DNA from: an uncultured Prevotella sp.
GTDB taxonomy: Bacteria > Bacteroidota > Bacteroidia > Bacteroidales > Bacteroidaceae
Assembly: GCA_905234845.1 (NCBI GenBank)
Contig: CAJOIW010000004.1
Location: 19,911 to 83,910 of the forward strand
Direction: 5' to 3'
Length of the DNA: 64,000 bases
The translations under genes were made by a program, and so were the position numbers. Position 1 is the stretch's first letter; each line of letters begins with the position of its first letter. Below the pieces are notes generated by a model. That model saw nothing but the letters and a program-made list of their open reading frames with translations, searched no databases and was not told where the DNA came from. Positions 45,375-53,613 of this stretch are shown one piece after another.

Positions 45375-48300
45375 CTATTTTGTGACAATCTTTCGGGTCT
45401 CAACGGTTCCGTTGTCATAGGTGATGCGGAGGATGGTAATACCTCGCTGTGGCTTGGGTATCTGTATGCCGTCGGTAGTGAAATACTGGATGCGCTCCAC
45501 CCTGTTCTCTCCGCTTATTTCTTTCCACTCTTCCTGCTCCACTCCTGTGGTGGGGTCGAAATCGACATCCTCGCCATAGAGCCATTCAGAGTAGGTGGTG
45601 AGTTGGTTCATGGCGGCGATGGTGGGTCGCGTCATGAGGAAGACGCGCTTGCCGCCATCAGGATAGCGCCCTACACTCTCCTCTCCTGTATGGGCTTTGT
45701 AGTCGAGGCGGTCTTTCCAAGAGCCATCGGCAGCGGTGAGGATGACACACTCGTCGTCGTTGTTGCCCAGTTTGAAGGTGGCGTGGAGTTGTGACAGCGG
45801 GTCGAGTTTATCGGCCCAGACTACGAGATAGCCGTGCCCGGGGATAAGACAGCCCCCTCCAACTCCCCCAACTGGGGGAGAGGGTTGAGAATTGATGGGA
45901 GAGATCTGGTATTTGCGCGGGTCGGCGGGGTCGTCGCTGAGGTACATGCCGGCAACATCGATAGGCTCGCTGGTAGTGTTGTAAAGCTCTATCCAGTCGT
46001 TACGCTTGTTCCAGTCGTTGGCGAAGATGGTGTTGGCAGCGCTTATCTCGTTGATGACGACAGGAGTGGCTCCTGCATGGTTGAGGTATTCGTCGTCAAT
46101 GGGTTCGAAGACGGCGGTGATATCTTGGTCTTCGTCTTCGGTAATCTCATAAGTGCGCTCAGCATAGGTAATGTTGCCCCCTGTGTGTTTCTGCACAATG
46201 TCCGCGTTCCAATAGATGTCGGTAGATGACAGCTTGTTGTTGTGCAAGTCTACGGCAATAATGTTCTGACCTTTGTGGAAGAGGTTTGCGGGAAGACTGA
46301 CGGTGCCTCGGTCGGGGTTGTTTGGTGCGAAGGTGGTGGCGAAGGTCTCGTAGGTGGACTCGCCATCGGGCATGAGGTAGCGTGCGGCCTCGGTGCCATT
46401 GACGTAGACAACCCATCCGTCGTCAGCCACGTAGTTCATGGTGAACTCATCATCGTCGGCAGGTTCCTCGTCGAGCGTGACGGTCTTGCGCAGATAATAG
46501 GTGGGGTGGAACTGCTCGGTCTGCGTGGCGATGTCGCTTTTGCCGTAGCCGATGGGTTGCGGTCCGCTCATCCATGAGCCTCCCGCCGATCCGACGGGCG
46601 GAATGGTTGCAGTTTTCCAGTCGGTGCCGTCGAGTGAGCCTTTGTCATAGAACATCCACTCGTCGCCCTTGTTGGTAAGATAGTCAGTAACGGAGGCATT
46701 GGTACGCCAACCTTTGAAGTTGTAGCCTGCGGGTGCCGACACTTCGAGGGTGAAGGGTGCGAAGGCGGTGCCGTCGAACTTGGCGAGGGGCACGTTCAGG
46801 CCATTCAGCCGGAACTGTGCCTCGGGGATATTGGCCGAGAGGCGCATCGTCATGCCTGTGCCAAGTCCCATTCGCTCACGCAGGGTTTGTATGCGTGTCT
46901 CGCGCTCGCTGCTGCTGGTCATGCGTGGCACAAGCTCGTTGTAGCTGTATATCGGGTCTTTGCCGTCCATGGCGAGGGCGGGTGTCATGAGTGCGACGAG
47001 GCTGTCGCCAACAGCTTTTGAGCGTTCAGGCGTGAATACGCTGCCGCCCATCAGGCAGTAGGAGTCGATGAACTGCCGTTTGAACTCATCGTTGGCGAGG
47101 CTGTTCTTAAAGATGCGGATGAGGTCGTTGGCGTTGCTGTCGAGAATCTGTCCTAAGGCGCGTGAGTTGCTGAAACCCCAGTCGACGTCGAAGACTACCA
47201 TGTGGAACTTGCCGTCGTCGCGGTTGCGGAAGCCTTTGGAGTTGTTGCTGTTGCAAATCCAGTCAGATGAGCCGATGTAGGTGATGGCGGCCATGTAGTT
47301 GATGAACTCGTCTACGTCTACTTTCTGCTTATACACCTCGTAGTTGGCATCGTCGCTGACCCCAGATGAAAGATTCACCCACTCGCGGAAGGAGGTGTCG
47401 TCGCCAGCTTTCTGGAAGTAGCCGTTTGAGTATTCGAAGGCATCCATGTTGTCTTTGTCGTAGCCGTAGTTGGCACTGCCGTAGAACTTGGTGGAGGGCT
47501 CGCGCAGATTGAGCATGCCGATGAGTTTGCCATTGAAGAAGACGTGTGTGGGTTGCAAGTCCTGACAATCGACGTAGATGCCCGACGAGAGGAGTGTCTG
47601 CTGGATAATGGCATCCTTGATGCGGCCGTGCTGTTGCGAGTCGTTGTCGTTACCACCATTGCGCACGAGGAGCATCTTGTATTTGTTGTAGGGTTTCTTG
47701 GAGAAGAACTGGTGGTTGAACTGCTTCTGTCCCTCGTAGAGGTTGCGTGCCTTGAGCTTGAACGAGGCGGGCGCATAGTGTCGGCTCCATCCGCCGGAGA
47801 TGGTCATCTCGGCCTCTTGGTTGACGGCCATCTGACCATCGGCAGTAATGTATTCGAAATTCACAGGCCGCTCCCAGTCCATGTTGATATTACTGTTTCG
47901 TCCGCTGTTGCGGGCATTGATGCCATTGACACCTATGGTGTAGATACCGATGGAGTCACCGTAGAGGTTGTCGTTGGCGGTGCTGATGGCAATGATGGGC
48001 AGGTAGTAGTCCTGATCACGCTTGATGTAAGTTCGTGTGACGACGGGGCTGGGCAGTTTGCCTTTCTGGAACAGTCGCAGTCGTAGTGTGGTGGTCTCGC
48101 TGATTTCGAAGTTACCGCTGCTGCTCTGTGGACTGTCTAAGGTGGGGGCGCTTCCGTCGAGGGTGTAGTGGAGTGTTGCCATACCTGGGAAGGTCACCCC
48201 GACGGTAAAGGGCGAGGAGAACTGCTTTGAGTCGGCGCTTACCTTCGGCGCATCGAGGCGCTCTGAGGCAAAGTTACTACCTGCGTTCGTGGCTTCGAGC

Positions 48301-50396
48301 GTGGGTGTGCCGGTGTAGGCCCACTCACCCGTGCCGTCTTCTTGTCGGGCATAGGAGCAGCGTGAGATAGCTTCAGGATAGAACATCTCGATGAAAGGTA
48401 TGCCGTCTTGGTCGCTCACGTAGAGCGTGCCGCCCTCTTCGTTGAGCTTGAAGCGCACTTGCTTGTCGGCGGTCTTGCCGTATTCGCCGTCGGCCTTGTT
48501 GTGGTCGAAGTAGATGGCTTTATAGCCGTGTGCCTTGATGACACCATAGTTCTGCGGGAGTGCGAATTTCATGGGGTCTTCGGGATCGTCGCTGAGGTAG
48601 AGGCCGCTGAGGTTGATGTTTTTGTCCGACTTGTTATATAGCTCGAGCCATGCGCCATAGTTGAACGAGTAGTCGATGTACTGGTCGATGTTGCCCACCA
48701 TGAGCTCGTTGGCTACGAGTGCGTCTTTCGGGTCAACGTCGTCGTAAGGCTCGTGGGCGTTAGGGGTGACGGTGAGTGCGCAGTCGAAGAATTTCCCGCC
48801 TACGTTCTGCTTCTGATAGACGGCAATGACGTTTTTGCCTGCTTGCAGATAGCGCGAGGGAATGTCGAAGTCGATGTATTCCTTGCCGATGGTCCAGTCT
48901 TCCCCTTCACCGAGCTGGTGTCCGTTCACGTAGAGAATGTAAGAGTCGTCGTGGCAGAGGTGGAGCGTGTAACCAGTGGTGTTCTCCACGGTTTCGAGGT
49001 TGAATGTCCGGCGAATCCAATAGTTATTATAGTCGCCGCCTTGCCAGAGGGTCTGCACCTCGTTGATGAAACCCCAGTTGCCGATGGGCATCGTCGTGTC
49101 GTCCCACATCGAGTCGTCGAACTCGGGCTTTGTCCAGTCAAGGCACTTCGTGGTGCCCCCGACGACGGGGTCGGCTATACGGTTGCCGTTTGGCGCGTAG
49201 TAGCCTTGTATATAATAGGCCGTGCCTGTCCACAGCTCCTTGTTCTCGTCGGTCTTGTCGACAAGAGAGACTTCTGTGATTTCCACTTCCGTGCCTGTGC
49301 TGTTGTTGCCCAGCTCAAGCGTGAGCTTTAGGTTTCCGATGTCGGTGCCGGTAATGTTGTCGAGCGTGACTGTTGTGGCACGCAGGTTGTTCAGCCGCAC
49401 CTCTCTCGATGCGGCGATGGTATAGTCGTCATCACCCTCGCTGAGGGTAATGCCTGCCGAGGGGAGCGACCCCTTGGTTGCGCGCAGTTTGGCGGTAAAG
49501 CGGTAGTTGTGCGAGGCATCGAGGCGTATAGGTGTGCGGAAGGCTACCTGAACCAGCAGGAGGTCGTCGGTGGCGGTGGGCAGGTTGACGGTATAGACAT
49601 CACCGTCTTTGGTCTGGCAGAGCTGTGGCCATGCGCCATTCGACGTGAGACTTGGGTTGTAGAATGTCTTTCCCGTCCAAGGAGTGTTATAGCCGAAGTC
49701 GAGCGATTCCTCCGACGTCTCTGGGTCGGGAGGCGTTGGGGTGGAGCTGTCGGTCATGTAGAGCCCGCAGTCGGCCAGCGAACCGCCGTAGTTGTTGTGC
49801 ATGTGCACGGCGATGATGTTCTCCGTCCCGTCGGTCTTGATGAGTGCTTTTTGCGCATCGGTCAGTTTGACGTATTCCTCGGGCTTCCAGTGGTCATCGA
49901 TGGTTTTTACGAGCACACCGTTGATATACCATTCAGCGGGAGCGTCGTCGTGGCCGCAAGCCAGATAGACATCGCCGTCGAGTTCCTGTGTGGTGGTGAA
50001 CGTACGGCGCAGGTAGATGTCGGCCATGATACTCTCCTCGGCCCATACGAAGCCTTCGCGCCCGAACTGCCCGGCATAATAGCTGTCGCAGAAGGGAGCC
50101 GCCTCGGTGGTCCACTCCTCGTTGGTGTTGGTGGTGGAGTAGGCCACCATATACCACTCGTTGTTGCGGAAGTCTTTCTCCGGTGCGCCCCACACTTGGT
50201 TGTAGTATCTGCGGTTATTGCCGTCGTAGTAGTTCAGTCCCGAGTTGATGACGCACACTTCTGCAGTCCATTCTGCATTGTGGTTCCAGTAGGAGGCGGG
50301 CAGAATCTCTATATTGGCTTTCACGTCGGGGATGCTTTGCGACATGGCCGTTGTCGTAGCCACCACAGCCGCCAAAAAGGCTATCAGTTTTTTCAT
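45375..50396 (-). CDS. Giant secreted CotH-kinase/lamin-tail protein
   Basis: 1673 residues. Signal peptide about 1-20 (KKLIAFLAAVVATTTAMS). Then: a jelly-roll-like domain (about 95-215) with YLRRTF...DDAPAEWYING; a similar one near 400-540; a lamin-tail domain near 560-690 (WLELYNKSDKNINLSGLYLS); a chitobiase-type beta domain near 725-795; a CotH domain near 798-1135; a third jelly-roll-like domain near 1270-1400; a second lamin-tail domain near 1440-1575 (WIELYNTTSEPIDVAGMYLS); and a C-terminal GITILRITYDNGT tail like type IX secretion sorting signals. CotH kinases phosphorylate spore or secreted proteins. An in-frame G/C repeat lies near residues 1504-1515. It has its own promoter. Confidence 0.82.
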   Translation of the reverse strand: MKKLIAFLAAVVATTTAMSQSIPDVKANIEILPASYWNHNAEWTAEVCVINSGLNYYDGNNRRYYNQVWGAPEKDFRNNEWYMVAYSTTNTNEEWTTEAAPFCDSYYAGQFGREGFVWAEESIMADIYLRRTFTTTQELDGDVYLACGHDDAPAEWYINGVLVKTIDDHWKPEEYVKLTDAQKALIKTDGTENIIAVHMHNNYGGSLADCGLYMTDSSTPTPPDPETSEESLDFGYNTPWTGKTFYNPSLTSNGAWPQLCQTKDGDVYTVNLPTATDDLLLVQVAFRTPIRLDASHNYRFTAKLRATKGSLPSAGITLSEGDDDYTIAASREVRLNNLRATTVTLDNITGTDIGNLKLTLELGNNSTGTEVEITEVSLVDKTDENKELWTGTAYYIQGYYAPNGNRIADPVVGGTTKCLDWTKPEFDDSMWDDTTMPIGNWGFINEVQTLWQGGDYNNYWIRRTFNLETVENTTGYTLHLCHDDSYILYVNGHQLGEGEDWTIGKEYIDFDIPSRYLQAGKNVIAVYQKQNVGGKFFDCALTVTPNAHEPYDDVDPKDALVANELMVGNIDQYIDYSFNYGAWLELYNKSDKNINLSGLYLSDDPEDPMKFALPQNYGVIKAHGYKAIYFDHNKADGEYGKTADKQVRFKLNEEGGTLYVSDQDGIPFIEMFYPEAISRCSYARQEDGTGEWAYTGTPTLEATNAGSNFASERLDAPKVSADSKQFSSPFTVGVTFPGMATLHYTLDGSAPTLDSPQSSSGNFEISETTTLRLRLFQKGKLPSPVVTRTYIKRDQDYYLPIIAISTANDNLYGDSIGIYTIGVNGINARNSGRNSNINMDWERPVNFEYITADGQMAVNQEAEMTISGGWSRHYAPASFKLKARNLYEGQKQFNHQFFSKKPYNKYKMLLVRNGGNDNDSQQHGRIKDAIIQQTLLSSGIYVDCQDLQPTHVFFNGKLIGMLNLREPSTKFYGSANYGYDKDNMDAFEYSNGYFQKAGDDTSFREWVNLSSGVSDDANYEVYKQKVDVDEFINYMAAITYIGSSDWICNSNNSKGFRNRDDGKFHMVVFDVDWGFSNSRALGQILDSNANDLIRIFKNSLANDEFKRQFIDSYCLMGGSVFTPERSKAVGDSLVALMTPALAMDGKDPIYSYNELVPRMTSSSERETRIQTLRERMGLGTGMTMRLSANIPEAQFRLNGLNVPLAKFDGTAFAPFTLEVSAPAGYNFKGWRTNASVTDYLTNKGDEWMFYDKGSLDGTDWKTATIPPVGSAGGSWMSGPQPIGYGKSDIATQTEQFHPTYYLRKTVTLDEEPADDDEFTMNYVADDGWVVYVNGTEAARYLMPDGESTYETFATTFAPNNPDRGTVSLPANLFHKGQNIIAVDLHNNKLSSTDIYWNADIVQKHTGGNITYAERTYEITEDEDQDITAVFEPIDDEYLNHAGATPVVINEISAANTIFANDWNKRNDWIELYNTTSEPIDVAGMYLSDDPADPRKYQISPINSQPSPPVGGVGGGCLIPGHGYLVVWADKLDPLSQLHATFKLGNNDDECVILTAADGSWKDRLDYKAHTGEESVGRYPDGGKRVFLMTRPTIAAMNQLTTYSEWLYGEDVDFDPTTGVEQEEWKEISGENRVERIQYFTTDGIQIPKPQRGITILRITYDNGTVETRKIVTK
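45852..45886. repeat. G/C repeat inside the CotH-like gene
   Basis: Unit GCCCCCTCCAACTCCCCCAA then CTGGGGGAGAGGG, read on the minus strand in frame as PSPPVGGVGGG, within the second lamin-tail domain between two conserved strands (ISPINSQ before, LIPGHGYLV after). Confidence 0.75.
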
Positions 50397-50459
50397 ATTT
50401 AAGATTGTCGTGTACGTTTAGAAATAAAAACAGGTAACTTTAATGTTGCAGAAATCATG

Positions 50460-50491
50460 CAAAATTACGAGTTTTTCCCCATTCAGCCAAA
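50460..50491 (-). promoter_or_regulatory. Promoter of the CotH-like gene
   Basis: On the minus strand TTTG (50491-50488), a 20-base spacer and TAATTTTG (50467-50460), a full match to the Bacteroidetes promoter. The leader to the ATG would be about 55 bases. Confidence 0.7.
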
Positions 50492-50965
50492 AAAAAAAAC
50501 AGAAAAATCGAAAATCAAACGTTAAAAACACATTGCGAGGGCGCGACAATTTTAACACGCACAATCGCACGAAATCCAGGCGGTGGACACTTATCCCATG
50601 CCTACCGAAAAAAGCGATTGTGCGTAAGCTGTTTTAACTCATTGTCGGTCAGCGCCTTAGTGCGGTTTCTTCTCTTGTTCTTTCTCCTTCGTCCGATGAG
50701 AGATAGACCTTTCACTTCTGAAAGACCGTGTTTCATGGTGCGAAAGACCGTCTTTCGCATGGTGAAACGTGGTCTTTTGCAACCCGAAACATACATGTTT
50801 CAGGCGAGAAAGTGACGAGAAGAGGAGGCAAAGAGCCGCAAAACACGAATCTCAGAGTACTAAACACCTATTTTGGGAATGTTAAAAGGGAATAGGCGTA
50901 TTAACATTTCTAGAAGTGAGAGATATATCGTTCGTCGTGGAATTAAGATTTTTTAGAATTCGAGA
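50492..50965. other. Intergenic region with inverted repeat and palindrome cluster
   Basis: No gene seen. A 12-bp perfect inverted repeat ACGCACAATCGC (50557-50568) / GCGATTGTGCGT (50614-50625) with a 45-base loop lies upstream of the CotH-like promoter. Further on, a palindrome cluster: GAAAGACCGTGTTTC (50720-50734, imperfect), GAAAGAC-C-GTCTTTC (50742-50756) and GAAACAT-AC-ATGTTTC (50786-50801). A final degenerate copy, GAGAGATATATCGTTCG, is at about 50919-50935. Confidence 0.65.
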
Positions 50966-52747
50966 TTACGCATTCTCTTCGATATCATCCTCGATGTCCT
51001 CGTTCCTCATGGCCTCAGACAACAGCACCGTCTGGCGGTACTCTGCGGGAGTCATGCCATATCGTAGCGAAAAGAGCCTGTAGAGTGTGGCGACAGATGA
51101 GATGCCGCTATCCATTGCAATCGACTCAATGGTGAAGTTCGGCTGTTCCTTCAGCATCCTCGCAGCCTCCTCAAGTCGCAGGTTATTGATGTATTTTGTA
51201 TAGGATGTTCCTGTGAATTTCTGAAACATTGGTGAGAAATTGTTTCGCGGGATATTGTATTTCTCTAACAATGTCGCGCGCGAGAGGTTCGGATCGAGAT
51301 AAAGCTTTTTCTCGATGATGTCGCGGTTCATGCGGGCAAAGGTCTTCCGCTCGTGATAGTCGGTGATACTCTCCATTGACTTCCGTCGCAGATCCTCCGT
51401 GACAGGTGGATTGGTGGTATGGTCTTCCTCTTCCCACTCTCCCTTTTCCTCTCTTCCCTCATTCTGGCTCTTTCGGGCTTTCATCAGCTCGTCGATGGTC
51501 TTTACCAGTGAGAGGTTTTTCCGCCTGATGATTCTGTTATATTGAGTAGCCCTGATAGCTGTCAGTGCAGCCATGATGATGATAATGCCCACAATGATGA
51601 GGATATTGATCAGTTTGAATTTGTGTTCCTGACGCTGCTTGTCGAGTGCGGCAATATGGGTAGTGTAATTGTCAGAAATCTCGTCGATGGCACTCAGCTC
51701 TCCCATGCGTATAAGTTCATCATTGGCTTTGTCCATCAGGTTGTAGCAGGTTATCGCCTCCTTGTAGAGCCCCTTCTCGGTATAAGCTTTTGCCATCAGC
51801 CTGTAGAGCGGCATCGTATTGCTGTTGAGCGTGTCACCGGAAGCGACAAGAAAGTCAAGGCGTAAGTTACCAAAACGGATAATGTCGTCGTAGAGTTTTT
51901 TCTCAAACAGATACGACTCTATGCAGTTGAAGTCGAAGATATAAACCTGCGACAAGGCGAGGAATTTATTGTAGTAAGCTGCGGCCTCCTCCTCATGCCC
52001 AATGTGCTGGAGCGTAATGGCCCGACATCCGTAATATTCTTTCAGGTATGTATCATAGGGAAAAGCTATAGAACCCGAATCCCTATGTGGATAGCTGAAC
52101 ATTTTCTCCATATCCTTCAGTAAGGCGATAGCCCGCTTCGGCATCCTGTCCTTTTGCAGCATCTTCAAGGCGCTGTTGTAGAAATACATCAGGTAGTCGT
52201 CTTTCTCGTTGCCTTTGGTTAGTCTCATCATTTCAATGGCTTTTTTCATCAGTGCATAGCCTTTCTCTGTGTCACCTTGATAGTAAGCTATCTTTCCCTT
52301 GAAAAACGGCACGGTAGCCAGATAGATCGAGTCGTCCACCTTTTTTGCTGAAGCCTCAAAATCCTCGATGGAATGGGCAATTAATGAATAATCTCCCATG
52401 CGGTCGAACGACAGCATGAGCATCAGCTCCAGCCTCATCATCACATCCAGACTGTCGCGGATATTCCTGTCGTTAATGGCCCGTCGATAGTATTTCTGCG
52501 CCTCGAAATAATTATCCTGACTAAAACTGATGTCGCCCTTTATCTCGTTGAGCCGATGCTCAGGCAGATTTTTCTGCAGATTCAAGGTGCTCAAATGGTT
52601 GTTTAGCTTTCCGTATGTGGACGATGGGCGCTGTGGGGCTGTACTTGTCGATGGTGACTCTTTTCTTGAGCACGACATACTTGTCAGGATGGTAAAGCCC
52701 AACAGCAAAAAACAACAGAAGAAAACCTTTACTTTTTTTCTATCCAT
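50966..52747 (-). CDS. TPR sensor with membrane segment and AraC-type DNA-binding domain
   Basis: Start set at 52747, where a lipoprotein-like signal begins (DRKKVKVFFCCFLLLGFTILTSMSC); a longer frame starts at 52795. 593 residues. The first about 365 are helical TPR-like repeats, then a membrane segment (LINILIIVGIIIIMAALTAI, about 371-390), a short linker and a C-terminal AraC helix-turn-helix pair (about 475-575, NLRLEEAARMLKE... IESIAMDSGISSVATLYRLFSLRYGMTPAEYRQ). This Bacteroidetes type senses something outside the cytoplasm and acts directly on transcription. Lipobox plus internal membrane segment is contradictory unless the signal is just an anchor. Target unknown; BspA-like and CotH-like genes are neighbours. 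Confidence 0.82.
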   Translation of the reverse strand: MDRKKVKVFFCCFLLLGFTILTSMSCSRKESPSTSTAPQRPSSTYGKLNNHLSTLNLQKNLPEHRLNEIKGDISFSQDNYFEAQKYYRRAINDRNIRDSLDVMMRLELMLMLSFDRMGDYSLIAHSIEDFEASAKKVDDSIYLATVPFFKGKIAYYQGDTEKGYALMKKAIEMMRLTKGNEKDDYLMYFYNSALKMLQKDRMPKRAIALLKDMEKMFSYPHRDSGSIAFPYDTYLKEYYGCRAITLQHIGHEEEAAAYYNKFLALSQVYIFDFNCIESYLFEKKLYDDIIRFGNLRLDFLVASGDTLNSNTMPLYRLMAKAYTEKGLYKEAITCYNLMDKANDELIRMGELSAIDEISDNYTTHIAALDKQRQEHKFKLINILIIVGIIIIMAALTAIRATQYNRIIRRKNLSLVKTIDELMKARKSQNEGREEKGEWEEEDHTTNPPVTEDLRRKSMESITDYHERKTFARMNRDIIEKKLYLDPNLSRATLLEKYNIPRNNFSPMFQKFTGTSYTKYINNLRLEEAARMLKEQPNFTIESIAMDSGISSVATLYRLFSLRYGMTPAEYRQTVLLSEAMRNEDIEDDIEENA

Positions 52748-52791
52748 TTTTGTTTTTGTCAATTCTTTCAATTTTTTATCTTTAATTTTTT

Positions 52792-52934
52792 GCAAAGGTA
52801 ATGCAAATCGAACACAGAGGAAGCTTGTTTTCTATGTTGAGATGCAGCTTATCTTATGCAAAGATAATGCAAATCGAACACAGAGGAAGCTTGTTTTCTA
52901 TGTTGAGATGCAGCTTATCTTATGCAAAGGTAAT
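52792..52934 (-). repeat. 66-bp tandem duplication in the regulator's promoter region
   Basis: Two copies (52792-52857 and 52858-52923) and the first 11 bases of a third. Copies differ only at one position (AAAGG/AAAGA). Read toward the gene, each begins with a -7-box-like TATCTTTG or TACCTTTG, then GCATAAGATAAGCTGCATCTC... to ...GTGTTCGATTTGC. A diverged single copy is at 59588-59653 facing the RecD-like gene. Tandem promoters are a plausible consequence. Confidence 0.85.
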
Positions 52935-53047
52935 ATAAAAAATCCATTCAGCAGAAACTTAGTCCAAAAAGTTCTCCAAGAGCTTGTCTTAAAAAATCAC
53001 GTGCAGAATAAAAAAGTCAGAGCCATGTGTCCGAAATATCAATAAAA

Positions 53048-53080
53048 GCGGAAGAGGAACTATCACAGCCCCTCCTCCGC
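53048..53080 (-). terminator. Terminator of the BspA-like operon
   Basis: On the minus strand GCGGAGGAGG and CCTCTTCCGC (one mismatch) form a 10-bp stem with a 13-base loop, followed by TTTTATT. It lies about 140 bases after the small membrane protein gene. The neighbouring 52935-53047 and 53081-53220 show nothing else. Confidence 0.65.
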
Positions 53081-53220
53081 AAATGCTATCCTGAAACATA
53101 AAAATGACTGACTTACGGTGTTAAATCCCAATGGCTTATAATAATCATAACCACCATTAAATCCACTTTTAAAAAACATTTAAAACTCTTGAAACATTGA
53201 AGGATAGCGTGTGTCGTGTC

Positions 53221-53373
53221 TTACAGAATATACAGGTAGAGGATTGCACACACAGTCAAGATACTGGCGATGAAGAGCACGGCAAAGAGACATCTCTGTG
53301 CAAGCTCAAACTGGCGCTTCCGCCTCATCTCCTCATAGAACGCGTTTCTTGCGTCGTTGCTCTTTGTTGCCAT
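53221..53373 (-). CDS. Small single-span membrane protein
   Basis: 50 codons, ATG at 53373 to TAA. Basic/acidic helix KSNDARNAFYEEMRRKRQFEL (residues 4-24, given here as a description of charge) then one membrane segment, about 29-50 (LFAVLFIASILTVCAILYLY). The charge pattern predicts N-inside. It is 30 bases after the 64-codon gene and before a terminator, so it is the third gene of the BspA-like operon. No family recognised. Confidence 0.6.
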   Translation of the reverse strand: MATKSNDARNAFYEEMRRKRQFELAQRCLFAVLFIASILTVCAILYLYIL

Positions 53374-53403
53374 AAGTCGTAAACAATCGTTGTTAACGTT
53401 TTT

Positions 53404-53598
53404 TTATTCCCACAAGGAAAACGACGGAAAGTCGAATTCATCGTCGTTGTCATCCCACAAACCCGTTTTTGCGTCAATCTCAATGAATCCCGTACCGCCG
53501 GGGTCGGGGTCTTTTGGCATTGAGAAACCATCCATAAGCGGGCGTGTCTTACAGGTTATTATTTCTATACTGGGTGTTTGATATGTTTTCTTTTCCAT
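53404..53598 (-). CDS. Small acidic protein, start MEKKTYQTPS
   Basis: 64 codons. It begins KKTYQTPSIEIITC, a pattern seen in many short Bacteroidales proteins, has a Gly/Pro/Asp-rich middle (KDPDPGGTGF) and ends in an acidic-aromatic tail (WDDNDDEFDFPSFSLWE). No signal peptide. It lies 15 bases after the BspA-like gene. The pattern suggests a secreted or modified small peptide, but this is a guess. Confidence 0.55.
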   Translation of the reverse strand: MEKKTYQTPSIEIITCKTRPLMDGFSMPKDPDPGGTGFIEIDAKTGLWDDNDDEFDFPSFSLWE

Positions 53599-53613
53599 GT
53601 TTTTCTTTTGTTT

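Noticed and set aside
50692..50810. Possible CRISPR-like array
   Set aside because: Units are short palindromes of differing sequence with irregular spacing; no constant direct repeat, unique spacers or cas genes.
52792..52934. Minisatellite or IS remnant in front of the regulator
   Set aside because: No terminal inverted repeats, target duplication or transposase; a promoter-containing dispersed repeat explains it better.
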